A DNA stretch of 44,247 bases from contig CALFXR010000209.1 of assembly GCA_937958475.1 (NCBI GenBank), positions 1 to 44,247 of the forward strand, in the 5' to 3' direction. Below the pieces are notes generated by a model that did no database searches, had not been told where the DNA came from, and was given only the letters and a program-made list of their open reading frames with translations. The stretch is from an uncultured Mesorhizobium sp. (GTDB lineage Bacteria > Pseudomonadota > Alphaproteobacteria > Rhizobiales > Rhizobiaceae). Shown here one piece after another: positions 30,286-38,444 of the stretch (positions are counted from its first letter, which is position 1; every line of letters begins with the position of its first letter). The position numbers and the translations under genes are program-made.

Positions 30286-30689
30286 CCGAGGCCGCGCGGA
30301 TCTGGGCCTTCGCCCTGACGGGCGCCGTCGATCCGTCGCGGCCGGTTGCTCTCGACGAAGCCGACGTCGCCGCCTTCGCCGATCTCGGCGTGACGTTCGA
30401 GGGCGCGGCGGTCGAGACGAACGCGGACGACTACGAGGTGTGGGACGTGAACTGGACGAGCCTGAAGGCCTTCCTCGCCTGTGACACGCAATGGCGGATC
30501 TCGGTCGCCTTCCACAGGGGCGCCGAGGTCCGCCGCGTCCGCCACGGCCTCGACTATTCCGGCGTCGACGTCGTGCTCGCCCGGCTCTACGGCCACCTGA
30601 AGGCGAAGGCACGGCGCGTCCTGTTCGAGGACCTGATGGCGATGGAGGCGGCCGCTCTCGACGCCTTCGCGGTGGCCCGCGATGTCTAA
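30282..30689 (+). CDS. Tail assembly chaperone, frameshift extension (lambda GT-like)
   Basis: The -1 frame after GGGAAAC adds about 135 residues (LTEAARIWAFALTGAVDPSR, then DEADVAAFADLGVTFE, to FAVARDV), giving a product of about 261 aa. The frame has no good independent start at its left edge; a GTG at 30390 is the first in-frame candidate and lacks a ribosome-binding site. In lambda the G and GT forms bind the tape measure and recruit tube protein at a fixed ratio. The end overlaps the tape-measure start by 8 nt. Confidence 0.82.
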   Translation: MTEAARIWAFALTGAVDPSRPVALDEADVAAFADLGVTFEGAAVETNADDYEVWDVNWTSLKAFLACDTQWRISVAFHRGAEVRRVRHGLDYSGVDVVLARLYGHLKAKARRVLFEDLMAMEAAALDAFAVARDV

Positions 30690-33600
30690 CCCGCTGCGCA
30701 TGGCGCTGTTGATCACGGCCGACGCCAAGGGCGTGGCGCCGGCGACGGCCGAGGCGCGGCGCGAGGTCGAGAGCGTCGGCAAGGCGGCCACCGCGACCGC
30801 CGACGACATGCGCACCTACGCGGCGGCCAACGACCAGGCAGCCGAGGCCCACCGGCGGGCGACGGCGGCGGCGACCGGCCGGGCCGCGGCCGAGCGCGAT
30901 CTCCAGGCCGCGGTGGCGAGGTTCGCGGGCATGCGGTCGGGCCTGGGCGACGCCGACAGCAAGGCGCGCGAGGCCGACGTCCGCCACTATGGCGAGGCGC
31001 TCGACCAGCTGCGGGCCAAGCACGTGCCGCTGTTCGCCGCGCAGAAGGCCTATGCCGCCAATCTCGACGAGATCAGCCGCGCCGCCAGGGTCGGCGCGAT
31101 CTCCGAAGACGAGAGGGCCGCCGCCGCACTACGGGCCAAGACCGCCTACGACGCCCAGGTGATGGCGCTCGGCGGCGCGCGGACGGGGACGCGCCTCGCC
31201 GCCCACGAGGTGACGAACCTGTCGTTCCAGATGAACGACATGGCCATGATGCTGGCGTCGGGCCAGTCGCCCTTCATCGTCATGGTCCAGCAGGGCGCGC
31301 AGGTGAGCCAGATCATGGGCAACCGCGGGCTCGGCTCGATCCTGCCGGCACTGGCCGTAGGCCTGCGCTCGATGGTCAACCCGACCATGCTGGTCCTGGG
31401 CGCCGTGACGGCGCTGGGCTACGGCGCCGGCTACGTCTTCGCCGCGATGCAGGAGGACGTCAAATCCGTCGACGACGTGCTTGCCGACCACGAGGAACAC
31501 ATCCGCCGCCTGAAGGACGCCTGGGGAGAGCCGGCGCGGGGACTCCGCGACTACGCTTCCGAGAGCACCCGGATCTTCGGCGTGCTGACCCGCGCCTCGG
31601 GAGCGGAGCTGCGCACCACGCTGCGCGCGGAGACGCGCTCCATCCTGGACACGTTCGGCGCCGCCTCGATCGCCGACGAACTCGGCAGCGAGAGCTTTCA
31701 GGTCGACCAGCGTTTCAACCCGTTCTACGACGCGATCCGCAAGCTTGCGGACGGCGCACGGGAGGGACGGCCGGACATCCGCGCCTTCCGCGAGGAGGTC
31801 GCCGCATTCGCCGACGCGCGCGGCGCCGACGAGAAGCTGACCATCCTCGCCGCCGAGATCCTGAAGGCGTCCGACAACGCCGACCAGCTCGAACGGGCGC
31901 TGAAGGCGAACAAGACGGCGCTCGACGAGATCGCGCGGGCCGCCGCCAACGCGAGCAGGCGCTTCGAGGCGTTCAGCGAGGCCCAGCGCCGCCAGTACGA
32001 GGCGAACCGGCCGGCGCTGTCCGATCGGGAAGACGCGCTGAACACCTTCTCGACACAGAACGGCGCCGCGCGCGACCGCGAGGAGCGGGACGACGCCTGG
32101 CGCCTCTACCAGGAACGACTGGCGAGGATCCGCGAGCAGGAAGAAACCGCCCGCATCCCGATCCCGGCATTCGCGCCCAACCGTGAAGACGCCTTGCCCG
32201 CGGCCGCCGACTTCCTGCGCAGCCAGGAGCAGCAGCTCGAGCGGCTTCGCCTCGAGGCGACGCTGATCGGCACGACCACGGCCGAGCGCGAGCGCGCGAT
32301 CGCCGCGCTCGAGGCCGAGCAGGAGATCCGCGAGCGGGGCATCGACGTCAACGGCCGCGAGGCCGAGGCCATCCGCCGCAACGCGGACGAGATCGCCAGG
32401 GCGACCGGCGCGGTGGAGAAACACGCCGAGGCCTATGCCAAGGCGCAGAAGGCCGGCGAGGACATGATCGACAGCATGGTCGACAAGCTCGCCAGCGGCG
32501 ACCTGCTCGGCGCGCTCGAGGACTTCGGCAAGGACCTTCTCTCCCAGGCGCTCGAACTCGGCGTCAAGAACCCGCTGAAGAACGCGCTGTATGGCAAGGA
32601 CGACCCGACCTTCGAGACCTATGGCGGCCTTGGCGGATATGCCGGCGCGCTGCTCGGCATCGGCGACAGCTTCAAGCCGAACACGACGGCCGGGTCCTTC
32701 TTCGGCTACTCGCCGGCCGCCAACAGCAACGTGCCCGCAGCGGCAAACGGCAACGTCGCCGGCGGCGTCGCCGGCCAGATCTGGAACTACTTCACCGGCA
32801 AGGGGCTGGCGCCACACCAGACGGCCGGCATCATCGGCAACCTGTCGGCCGAGAGCGGCCTCAATCCGTTCGCCGTCAATCCGAACGGCGGCGCCAGCGG
32901 CCTGCCGCAATGGCTGGGCCCGCGCCTTTCCGGCATCCTCTCGGCGAACGGCGGTGCGATGCCCGGCGTCGGAGGCCAGCTCGACTATATCTGGAAGGAG
33001 CTGCAGACCAGCGAGAACCCCGTCCTGAAGCGGCTGCTCGCCGCGCCGGATGTGCGCTCGGCGGCTGGCGCCTTCGCCGGCTTCGAGCGGGCCGAGGGCT
33101 GGACGAAGAACAACCCGGAGAACATCGCGCTGTGGAGCAAGCGCCTTGCCGCTTCCGAGCAGGCCTTGACCAAGTTCGGCTCGGTAACGCAGGCGAGCGC
33201 GCAGAACCTCGCCGGCTTCGGCGACGGGCTCGGCCAGATGGGCAAGGCGCTCTCGCAGTTTCCGGCCGCGCCCTCAGGCGGCATCGGCGGCCTGTTGTCG
33301 AAGCTGTTCGGCGGCGGGCTGCCGTCGCTCTCCTTCATGAACTCGATCTCGCCGGCGGCGACGAGCGTCATCCTTGCTGGCGGCGGCGGCCTGTACGCCA
33401 AGGGCGGCATCGCCGACCGCCCGTCGATCTTCGCCGAGGCCGGAACCGAGGCGGCCGTGCCGCTGCCGGACGGCCGCTCGATCCCGGTGACCATGCGCTA
33501 CGAGCCGACGCGCCCGGCGACGGACTACCGGCCGGCCAAGAGCGAGATCCACGTGCACGACCATGTCGGCGCCGCCGTCAGCGTCGAGGAGAGCGACGAT

Positions 33601-33726
33601 GGCCGTGGCGGGCGCCGAGCCGACGTCGTGCTCGAGGAGCGGGTCGCCAACGCGCTGGCGAAGCCACGCGCCCGCCGGACGATGGCGGCGACCTACAGCC
33701 AGCGGGGCAGGCTCGTGCGCCGATGA
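30682..33726 (+). CDS. Tape measure protein with embedded lysozyme-like domain
   Basis: 1014 aa. Signatures: NLSFQMNDMAMMLASGQSPF and VMVQQGAQVSQIMG, followed by a hydrophobic stretch near residues 215-255, then a long helical region (about 270-620). Residues about 696-810 form a phage tail lysozyme domain (IWNYFTGKGLAPHQTAGIIG, NLSAESGLNP with candidate catalytic Glu724, GLPQWLGPR). The C-terminus has GGIADRPSIFAEAGTEAAVP, common in tape measures. It sets tail length and probably opens the cell wall during DNA entry. Confidence 0.93.
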   Translation: MSNPLRMALLITADAKGVAPATAEARREVESVGKAATATADDMRTYAAANDQAAEAHRRATAAATGRAAAERDLQAAVARFAGMRSGLGDADSKAREADVRHYGEALDQLRAKHVPLFAAQKAYAANLDEISRAARVGAISEDERAAAALRAKTAYDAQVMALGGARTGTRLAAHEVTNLSFQMNDMAMMLASGQSPFIVMVQQGAQVSQIMGNRGLGSILPALAVGLRSMVNPTMLVLGAVTALGYGAGYVFAAMQEDVKSVDDVLADHEEHIRRLKDAWGEPARGLRDYASESTRIFGVLTRASGAELRTTLRAETRSILDTFGAASIADELGSESFQVDQRFNPFYDAIRKLADGAREGRPDIRAFREEVAAFADARGADEKLTILAAEILKASDNADQLERALKANKTALDEIARAAANASRRFEAFSEAQRRQYEANRPALSDREDALNTFSTQNGAARDREERDDAWRLYQERLARIREQEETARIPIPAFAPNREDALPAAADFLRSQEQQLERLRLEATLIGTTTAERERAIAALEAEQEIRERGIDVNGREAEAIRRNADEIARATGAVEKHAEAYAKAQKAGEDMIDSMVDKLASGDLLGALEDFGKDLLSQALELGVKNPLKNALYGKDDPTFETYGGLGGYAGALLGIGDSFKPNTTAGSFFGYSPAANSNVPAAANGNVAGGVAGQIWNYFTGKGLAPHQTAGIIGNLSAESGLNPFAVNPNGGASGLPQWLGPRLSGILSANGGAMPGVGGQLDYIWKELQTSENPVLKRLLAAPDVRSAAGAFAGFERAEGWTKNNPENIALWSKRLAASEQALTKFGSVTQASAQNLAGFGDGLGQMGKALSQFPAAPSGGIGGLLSKLFGGGLPSLSFMNSISPAATSVILAGGGGLYAKGGIADRPSIFAEAGTEAAVPLPDGRSIPVTMRYEPTRPATDYRPAKSEIHVHDHVGAAVSVEESDDGRGGRRADVVLEERVANALAKPRARRTMAATYSQRGRLVRR

Positions 33727-34142
33727 CCGCCCTGTGGCCCGCCGAACTGCCCCGCCCGATGCGCCAGGGCTACCAGCACCAGCTCGGCGAGGCGCGGCTG
33801 GTCACGCCGATGGATGCCGGCCCGCCGCGCCTGCGCCGCCGCTATTCGCAGATGCCGGCGATCGTCGGCATGACGCTCGATCTCTCGGTCGACCAGGCGT
33901 TGCGGCTGGAGCGCTTCTTCTTCGAGGAGGTGAAGGGCGGTTCGCTGCCCTTCCTGATGCGCGACCCGGAACTGGACGGGCTCCCGCTCACCGACGAAGA
34001 AGGCACTCCGCTGACCGATGGCGAGGGAAACCCGCTGACGATCGCGGCCTGGTGGCTCTGCCTGTTCGCCGAGGGGCTGCCGGCCAGGACCGTCGTCGGC
34101 GTGCGCCGGCGCGTCTCCTTCCAGCTCGCGGTGCTGCCATGA
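33723..34142 (+). CDS. Minor tail protein
   Basis: 139 aa, overlapping the tape-measure stop by 4 nt. The pattern TALWPAELPRPMRQGYQHQL, GPPRLRRRYSQMP, ALRLERFFFEEVKGGSLPFL, and VSFQLAVLP is typical of small tail-tip proteins after the tape measure in alphaproteobacterial siphophages. An inserted stretch (residues 88-103) repeats L-T-D-x-E-G-x-P-L three times. Confidence 0.75.
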   Translation: MTALWPAELPRPMRQGYQHQLGEARLVTPMDAGPPRLRRRYSQMPAIVGMTLDLSVDQALRLERFFFEEVKGGSLPFLMRDPELDGLPLTDEEGTPLTDGEGNPLTIAAWWLCLFAEGLPARTVVGVRRRVSFQLAVLP

Positions 34143-34152
34143 GGGGGCGGGC

Positions 34153-34677
34153 ATGAGACGGGTCTCGCTGGTGGCGCGCCAGGCGCTCGAAGACGCCGGC
34201 TCGGCCGAGGTCGAGGTCGTGCTCGTCGTCGTCACGCATGAGGCGCTGTCGGCGCCGATCAAGATCTCGACGGATCCCACCGAGCGGCTGTCGGTCGCGC
34301 CGCTCGCCTACAGCACGCGCTCGACCTGGCGGGCCGCCGAAGCCGGGGACGAACCGTTCCTGTTCACGGCGGTCTCTACTCTGGTTCCGGGCGACCAGGA
34401 CGACGTGCCGGCGGCGGCGACGCTCATCCTGGAGGCGCTCGACAACCGCATCGCCGACGAGCTGCGCAAGACGACGACACGGGCGCGGGTGGACATCGCC
34501 GTCGTCATGGCGTCGAGCCCCGACCTGGTCGAGGCCGAATGGCTGGACCTGCGCCTCGTCGCGGCCGAGGGAGATCCCGGACAGATCGTGCTGTCGATCA
34601 GCCGCGATCCGATCACCGACGAGCCGTGGCCGGCCGGCCGCATGACCCGCGAACGCTTTCCGGGGCTGCACCGATGA
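34153..34677 (+). CDS. DUF1833 family minor tail protein (lambda L-like position)
   Basis: 174 aa. DUF1833 features: EVEVVLVVVTHEALSAPIKI, STDPTERLS, then FTAVSTLVPGDQDDVPAAAT and MTRERFPGLHR at the end. Preceded by GAGGGGGCGGGC. It lies between a minor tail protein and NlpC/P60, the position of lambda L; it probably forms part of the distal tail hub. Confidence 0.85.
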   Translation: MRRVSLVARQALEDAGSAEVEVVLVVVTHEALSAPIKISTDPTERLSVAPLAYSTRSTWRAAEAGDEPFLFTAVSTLVPGDQDDVPAAATLILEALDNRIADELRKTTTRARVDIAVVMASSPDLVEAEWLDLRLVAAEGDPGQIVLSISRDPITDEPWPAGRMTRERFPGLHR

Positions 34678-35111
34678 CCAGCAGCCGCGTCGCCGACCTT
34701 TCCTGGGCCTCCGCCTTCGTGGGCATCCCTTACGCCGACCGCGGCCGCGACCGCGGCGGCTGCGATTGCTGGGGGCTGGTACGCCTGGTCCATGCCGCGC
34801 GGCTCGCCGTCGACCTGCCGTCCTATGACGGCCTCTATGCCTGCTCGGCCGAGCGGGAGGAGATCGCGGCGATCGTCGCCGGCGAGGCGGCATCGCCGTC
34901 CTGGGAGGCGGTGGCGGAGGCTTCGCTGTTTAACCAGCTCGACGTGCTGTTCTTCCGCCGCGGCGGGCACGACGCCCATGCCGGGCTGTTCCTGGCGCCG
35001 GGGCTGATGCTGCACATGGCGGTCGGCGACTGCTCCAAGATCGAGCGCTTCGACGGATCGCGCTGGGCGCGGCGGCTGACCGGCGCCTACCGCTGGCGGG
35101 GGCGCGCATGA
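34674..35111 (+). CDS. NlpC/P60 tail peptidase (lambda K-like)
   Basis: 145 aa, overlapping the previous stop by 4 nt. The catalytic Cys32 is in GGCDCWGLVRL, His102 in GGHDAHAGLFL, and the third polar residue follows in the beta strand LMLHMAVGDCS. It cleaves peptidoglycan cross-links or takes part in tail-tip assembly. Gene order (DUF1833-NlpC-J) is that of lambda-type tail tips. Confidence 0.9.
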   Translation: MTSSRVADLSWASAFVGIPYADRGRDRGGCDCWGLVRLVHAARLAVDLPSYDGLYACSAEREEIAAIVAGEAASPSWEAVAEASLFNQLDVLFFRRGGHDAHAGLFLAPGLMLHMAVGDCSKIERFDGSRWARRLTGAYRWRGRA

Positions 35112-37867
35112 GCCCCGCCGCACCGATGCGCCAGCCGCCCGCCGATCGCCTGTCGACGGATTTCCCGGTCGTCGCCGCGCCGTTCGCCGATCCCGGCCGG
35201 GGGCGCATCGACTTCATGGTGCCGGCGGGGACGACGGTCGGCGAGGTCGTGTCGCTGGCGCTGCCGGGCGCGACGGACGCCCAGCTCGGCCGGGCGCGCG
35301 TCGCGCTGTCGACGCCGGCCGGTGTCTGGATCGTCGAGCGCAGCCGCTGGCACCTGGTGAGGCCGAAGCCCGGCGCGAAAGTCGTCGTCCGTGTCGTTCC
35401 CGCCAGCGACGAGCTGCGCTCGATCCTGTCGGTCGTGGTCGGCATCGCCGCCACCGCGCTCGGCCAGCTCTGGCTCGGGCCGCTGATCGCTCCCTTGTTC
35501 GGCGTCAGCACGGAACTCGCCAGCTCGGTCGCCACCCTCGCGCTGACGGCGATCGGCGGCCTCCTACTCAACGCGCTGATCCCGGCGCAGAAGGACGACC
35601 AGAAGGAGAAGCCGAACTACGCGATCTCGGGCTGGCAGAACGGCTTCACGCCGGACGGCACGGTACCGGCGCCGCTCGGCCGGCATCGCTATGCGCCGCC
35701 CTTCGCCGCCGGCTCCTGGACCGAGATCGTCGGCGGCGAGATGTACATCAGGGCCGAGTTCTGCCTCGGCTACGGGCCGCTCGCCATCTCGGAGCAGAAG
35801 ATCGGCGACACGCCGCTCGACGAGTACGACGAGGTCGATATCGAGTTCCGCGAGGGCTACCCGGACGACGAGCCGCTGTCTCTCTACACTCAGCAGATCG
35901 TCGAGGAGCAGCTGCGCGTCGAGCTGCGGCGCGACTATCCGCGCGACGACTACGGCGAGGTGATTCCCGGCGAGGAGGCCGAGGAAGATCCGATCGTCCG
36001 CTACACCGCCGCCGACGCCAGCGAGGCGGCCGTCATCATCGGCTGGCCCGCCGGGCTCGTCTTCTTCAACGAGGACGGCGAGCGGGCGTTGGCCTACGTC
36101 ACCGTTCGCATCCGCCAGCGGCCGGCCGGCAGCGAGGCCGGCTGGACCGACGTCGAAACCCTGGAGATCGCCGCGAAGACGACCGAGGGCTTCTTCCGCC
36201 AGCATCGCTGGACGCTGCCGTCGCGTGGCCGCTGGGAGGTGCAACTGACGCGCATGGACCCGGAAAGCGTCGGCTTCGACAGCATGTCCGACCGCACGGT
36301 CTGGATGGCGCTGCAGTCGATCCGGCCCGAATATCCGTTGAACTTCACCAAGCCGCTGGCGCTCGCCGCAGTGCGCATCCGGGCGACGCACCAGCTGAAC
36401 GGCCAGCTCGACAGCTTCAACGTCGTCTTGTCGCGCATCGCGCCCGACTGGAACGGCAGCGCCTGGCTGCCGGCCGAGACGCGCAACCCGGCCGCGCTCG
36501 TGCGCTGGATGCTGCAGGGGCCGGCCGCACAGTTCCCGGTCGCCGACGCCGAACTCGATCTCGACGGGCTCGCCGACTGGCACGAATTCTGCACCGCCAA
36601 GGGGCTCAAATACGACCGTATCCACGATTTCTCGGGATCGATGCTCGAGCAGCTGCAGACCGTCGCCGCGGCCGGCCGCGCCTCCATGCGCCACGACGGC
36701 CGCCGCTGGACCGTCGTGATCGACCGGCCGCAGACGCTTCCGATCGACCACGTCAACCCGAGGAACAGCCGGCAGTTCCAGTGGACGCACCGCTATTTCG
36801 AGCCGCCGCATGCCTTCCGCGTGTCGTTCATCGACGCCACCAACGAGTGGCAGTCCGGCGAGCGCCTGGTGCCCTGGCCGGGGCACGAGGGCGAGATCAC
36901 CATCACCGAGCAGCTCGACCTGCCGGGCAAGACCGATCCCGACGAGATCTGGATCGAGGCGCGCCGGCGCCAGTACGAACTGATCCACCGCGCCTCGTCC
37001 TTCTCCGCGATCCAGGACGGGGCCGCGCGCGTCGCCACGCGCGGCGACCTGGTCATGCTCTCGACCGACACGCTCGACGACGTCCAGCGCGCCGCCCGCG
37101 TCGTCTCGGTGCGAGACAACGCCATCGAACTCGACGGCGAGGTGACGATGGAGGCGGGCGGTGCCTACGCCTGCCGCTTCCGGCTGTTTTCAGCCGAGGA
37201 CACGATCGGCGAGAGCGTGGTGCGCCAGGTCGTCACCATCGAGGGAACGTCGAAGCTGATCGTGCTCGCCGGCGCGGGCAGCGCGCCCGAGCGCGGCTCC
37301 ATTCTCACCTTCGGTCTGGCCGGCAGCGACAGCTTCCCCGTCCTCGTGCGCGCCATCGAACCGGGCGAGGATTTCGCCAGCGTACTGACCATGATCCCGG
37401 CCGCACCCATCATCGACCAGCTGACCGACGCCGAGGAGCCGCCCGCCTGGAACGGCCGCGTCGGCGGCGAGATCGACCCGTCGGCCCTGGTGCCGGCGGC
37501 GCCGCGCGTCGTCGGCGCCTCCTCCGGTCTTGCCGGTACCGGCGTGCTCGACGGGCTGCTGGTGCTGCTCGCGCCCGGCCTGGGAAGCGCCGCCCTCGTC
37601 GGCAGTTTCGAGGTCAGGGCACGGCTCGACGGCGCCGGCACGTGGGACGAGACGGTCTCCGCCCCGGCCGGGTCCGGAACCGTCTGGCTGCCCGACTATG
37701 CCTACGGAGCCGACGTCGAGTTCGAGGCCCGCGCCATCTCGGTCACCGGCGTCGCCGGCCCCTGGACCGCGACGCTTTCCGCGACGGTCGGCGAGGACGA
37801 CGTCGTCGCACCGCGCAAGCTCGATTTCTCCGACCGCCGCAACGGCACCTACCTGCTCCTGATCTGA
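35108..37867 (+). CDS. Host-specificity/tail tip protein (lambda J-like)
   Basis: 919 aa, overlapping the previous stop by 4 nt. The N-terminus has a ubiquitin-like region fused to a hydrophobic stretch (residues 97-152), then GTVPAPLGRHRYAPPFAAGS and AEFCLGYGPLAISEQKIGDT, which are TipJ signatures. The central part (WMLQGPAAQFPVADAELDLD, RRWTVVIDRPQTLP, RNSRQFQWTHRYFEPPHAFR) is the J hub, followed by fibronectin-like C-terminal domains. It forms the tail tip, contacts the receptor and ends the tail assembly. Confidence 0.9.
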   Translation: MSPAAPMRQPPADRLSTDFPVVAAPFADPGRGRIDFMVPAGTTVGEVVSLALPGATDAQLGRARVALSTPAGVWIVERSRWHLVRPKPGAKVVVRVVPASDELRSILSVVVGIAATALGQLWLGPLIAPLFGVSTELASSVATLALTAIGGLLLNALIPAQKDDQKEKPNYAISGWQNGFTPDGTVPAPLGRHRYAPPFAAGSWTEIVGGEMYIRAEFCLGYGPLAISEQKIGDTPLDEYDEVDIEFREGYPDDEPLSLYTQQIVEEQLRVELRRDYPRDDYGEVIPGEEAEEDPIVRYTAADASEAAVIIGWPAGLVFFNEDGERALAYVTVRIRQRPAGSEAGWTDVETLEIAAKTTEGFFRQHRWTLPSRGRWEVQLTRMDPESVGFDSMSDRTVWMALQSIRPEYPLNFTKPLALAAVRIRATHQLNGQLDSFNVVLSRIAPDWNGSAWLPAETRNPAALVRWMLQGPAAQFPVADAELDLDGLADWHEFCTAKGLKYDRIHDFSGSMLEQLQTVAAAGRASMRHDGRRWTVVIDRPQTLPIDHVNPRNSRQFQWTHRYFEPPHAFRVSFIDATNEWQSGERLVPWPGHEGEITITEQLDLPGKTDPDEIWIEARRRQYELIHRASSFSAIQDGAARVATRGDLVMLSTDTLDDVQRAARVVSVRDNAIELDGEVTMEAGGAYACRFRLFSAEDTIGESVVRQVVTIEGTSKLIVLAGAGSAPERGSILTFGLAGSDSFPVLVRAIEPGEDFASVLTMIPAAPIIDQLTDAEEPPAWNGRVGGEIDPSALVPAAPRVVGASSGLAGTGVLDGLLVLLAPGLGSAALVGSFEVRARLDGAGTWDETVSAPAGSGTVWLPDYAYGADVEFEARAISVTGVAGPWTATLSATVGEDDVVAPRKLDFSDRRNGTYLLLI

Positions 37868-37877
37868 GGATCCCACG

Positions 37878-38426
37878 ATGACCACAAGCCAGATCTATAT
37901 GCTCGACAAGGACGACGCGGCGATCGCCGTCGACAGCGAACTCGTCGCCGGCAAGCACACGCCGCAACACGGCAGCCGCGACGGGGCGCACGCGTCGATC
38001 GGCGCGACCTCCGATGCCGCCGCCGGGTCGGACGCGGGCGCGGCCAGCCTGATCTCGCTCGTCAAGCGCCTGCTGGTGAAGACGACGGACGGCCTGCCGG
38101 TGGTCGAGGCACTGCGGTCGGCGAGCGACGTGTCGAGCCTGCGGATCGATGTGGCGGCGTCGGGCGACACCCAGCTGCTGGCCGCCGTATCCGGGCAGAC
38201 GCACCGGCTTCATGCGCTGCGTCTTTCCGCACCCGCGCCGGTCACCGTTCAGCTGAAGGACGGCGCGACGGTGCTCGAGGTCTTCAATCTCGTCGCCGGC
38301 GTGCCCCATCACCTGCCGCTGCGGGGACGCCCCTACCACAAGGGCACCGCCAACACGGCCCTCAACATCAATTTGTCCGGCGCCGTCCAGGTCGACGGCC
38401 GCCTCGAATACGTCACCGCAGCCTAG
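37878..38426 (+). CDS. Hypothetical tail-tip associated protein
   Basis: 182 aa, with GAGGATCCC upstream. Hydrophilic Ala/Asp-rich first half (SDAAAGSDAGAAS), beta-rich second half (VTVQLKDGATVLEVFNLVAG, then a short NTALNINLSGAVQVDG strand pair), compatible with a small tail-tip or fibre-base protein. No family recognised; its position between J and the large fibre supports a receptor-binding complex role. Confidence 0.6.
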   Translation: MTTSQIYMLDKDDAAIAVDSELVAGKHTPQHGSRDGAHASIGATSDAAAGSDAGAASLISLVKRLLVKTTDGLPVVEALRSASDVSSLRIDVAASGDTQLLAAVSGQTHRLHALRLSAPAPVTVQLKDGATVLEVFNLVAGVPHHLPLRGRPYHKGTANTALNINLSGAVQVDGRLEYVTAA

Positions 38427-38444
38427 GACAGAGGAAAGCCGACC

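Noticed and set aside
31129..32910. 593-aa minus-strand open frame opposite the tape measure
   Set aside because: Antisense shadow in GC-rich DNA; no start signal or recognisable domain.
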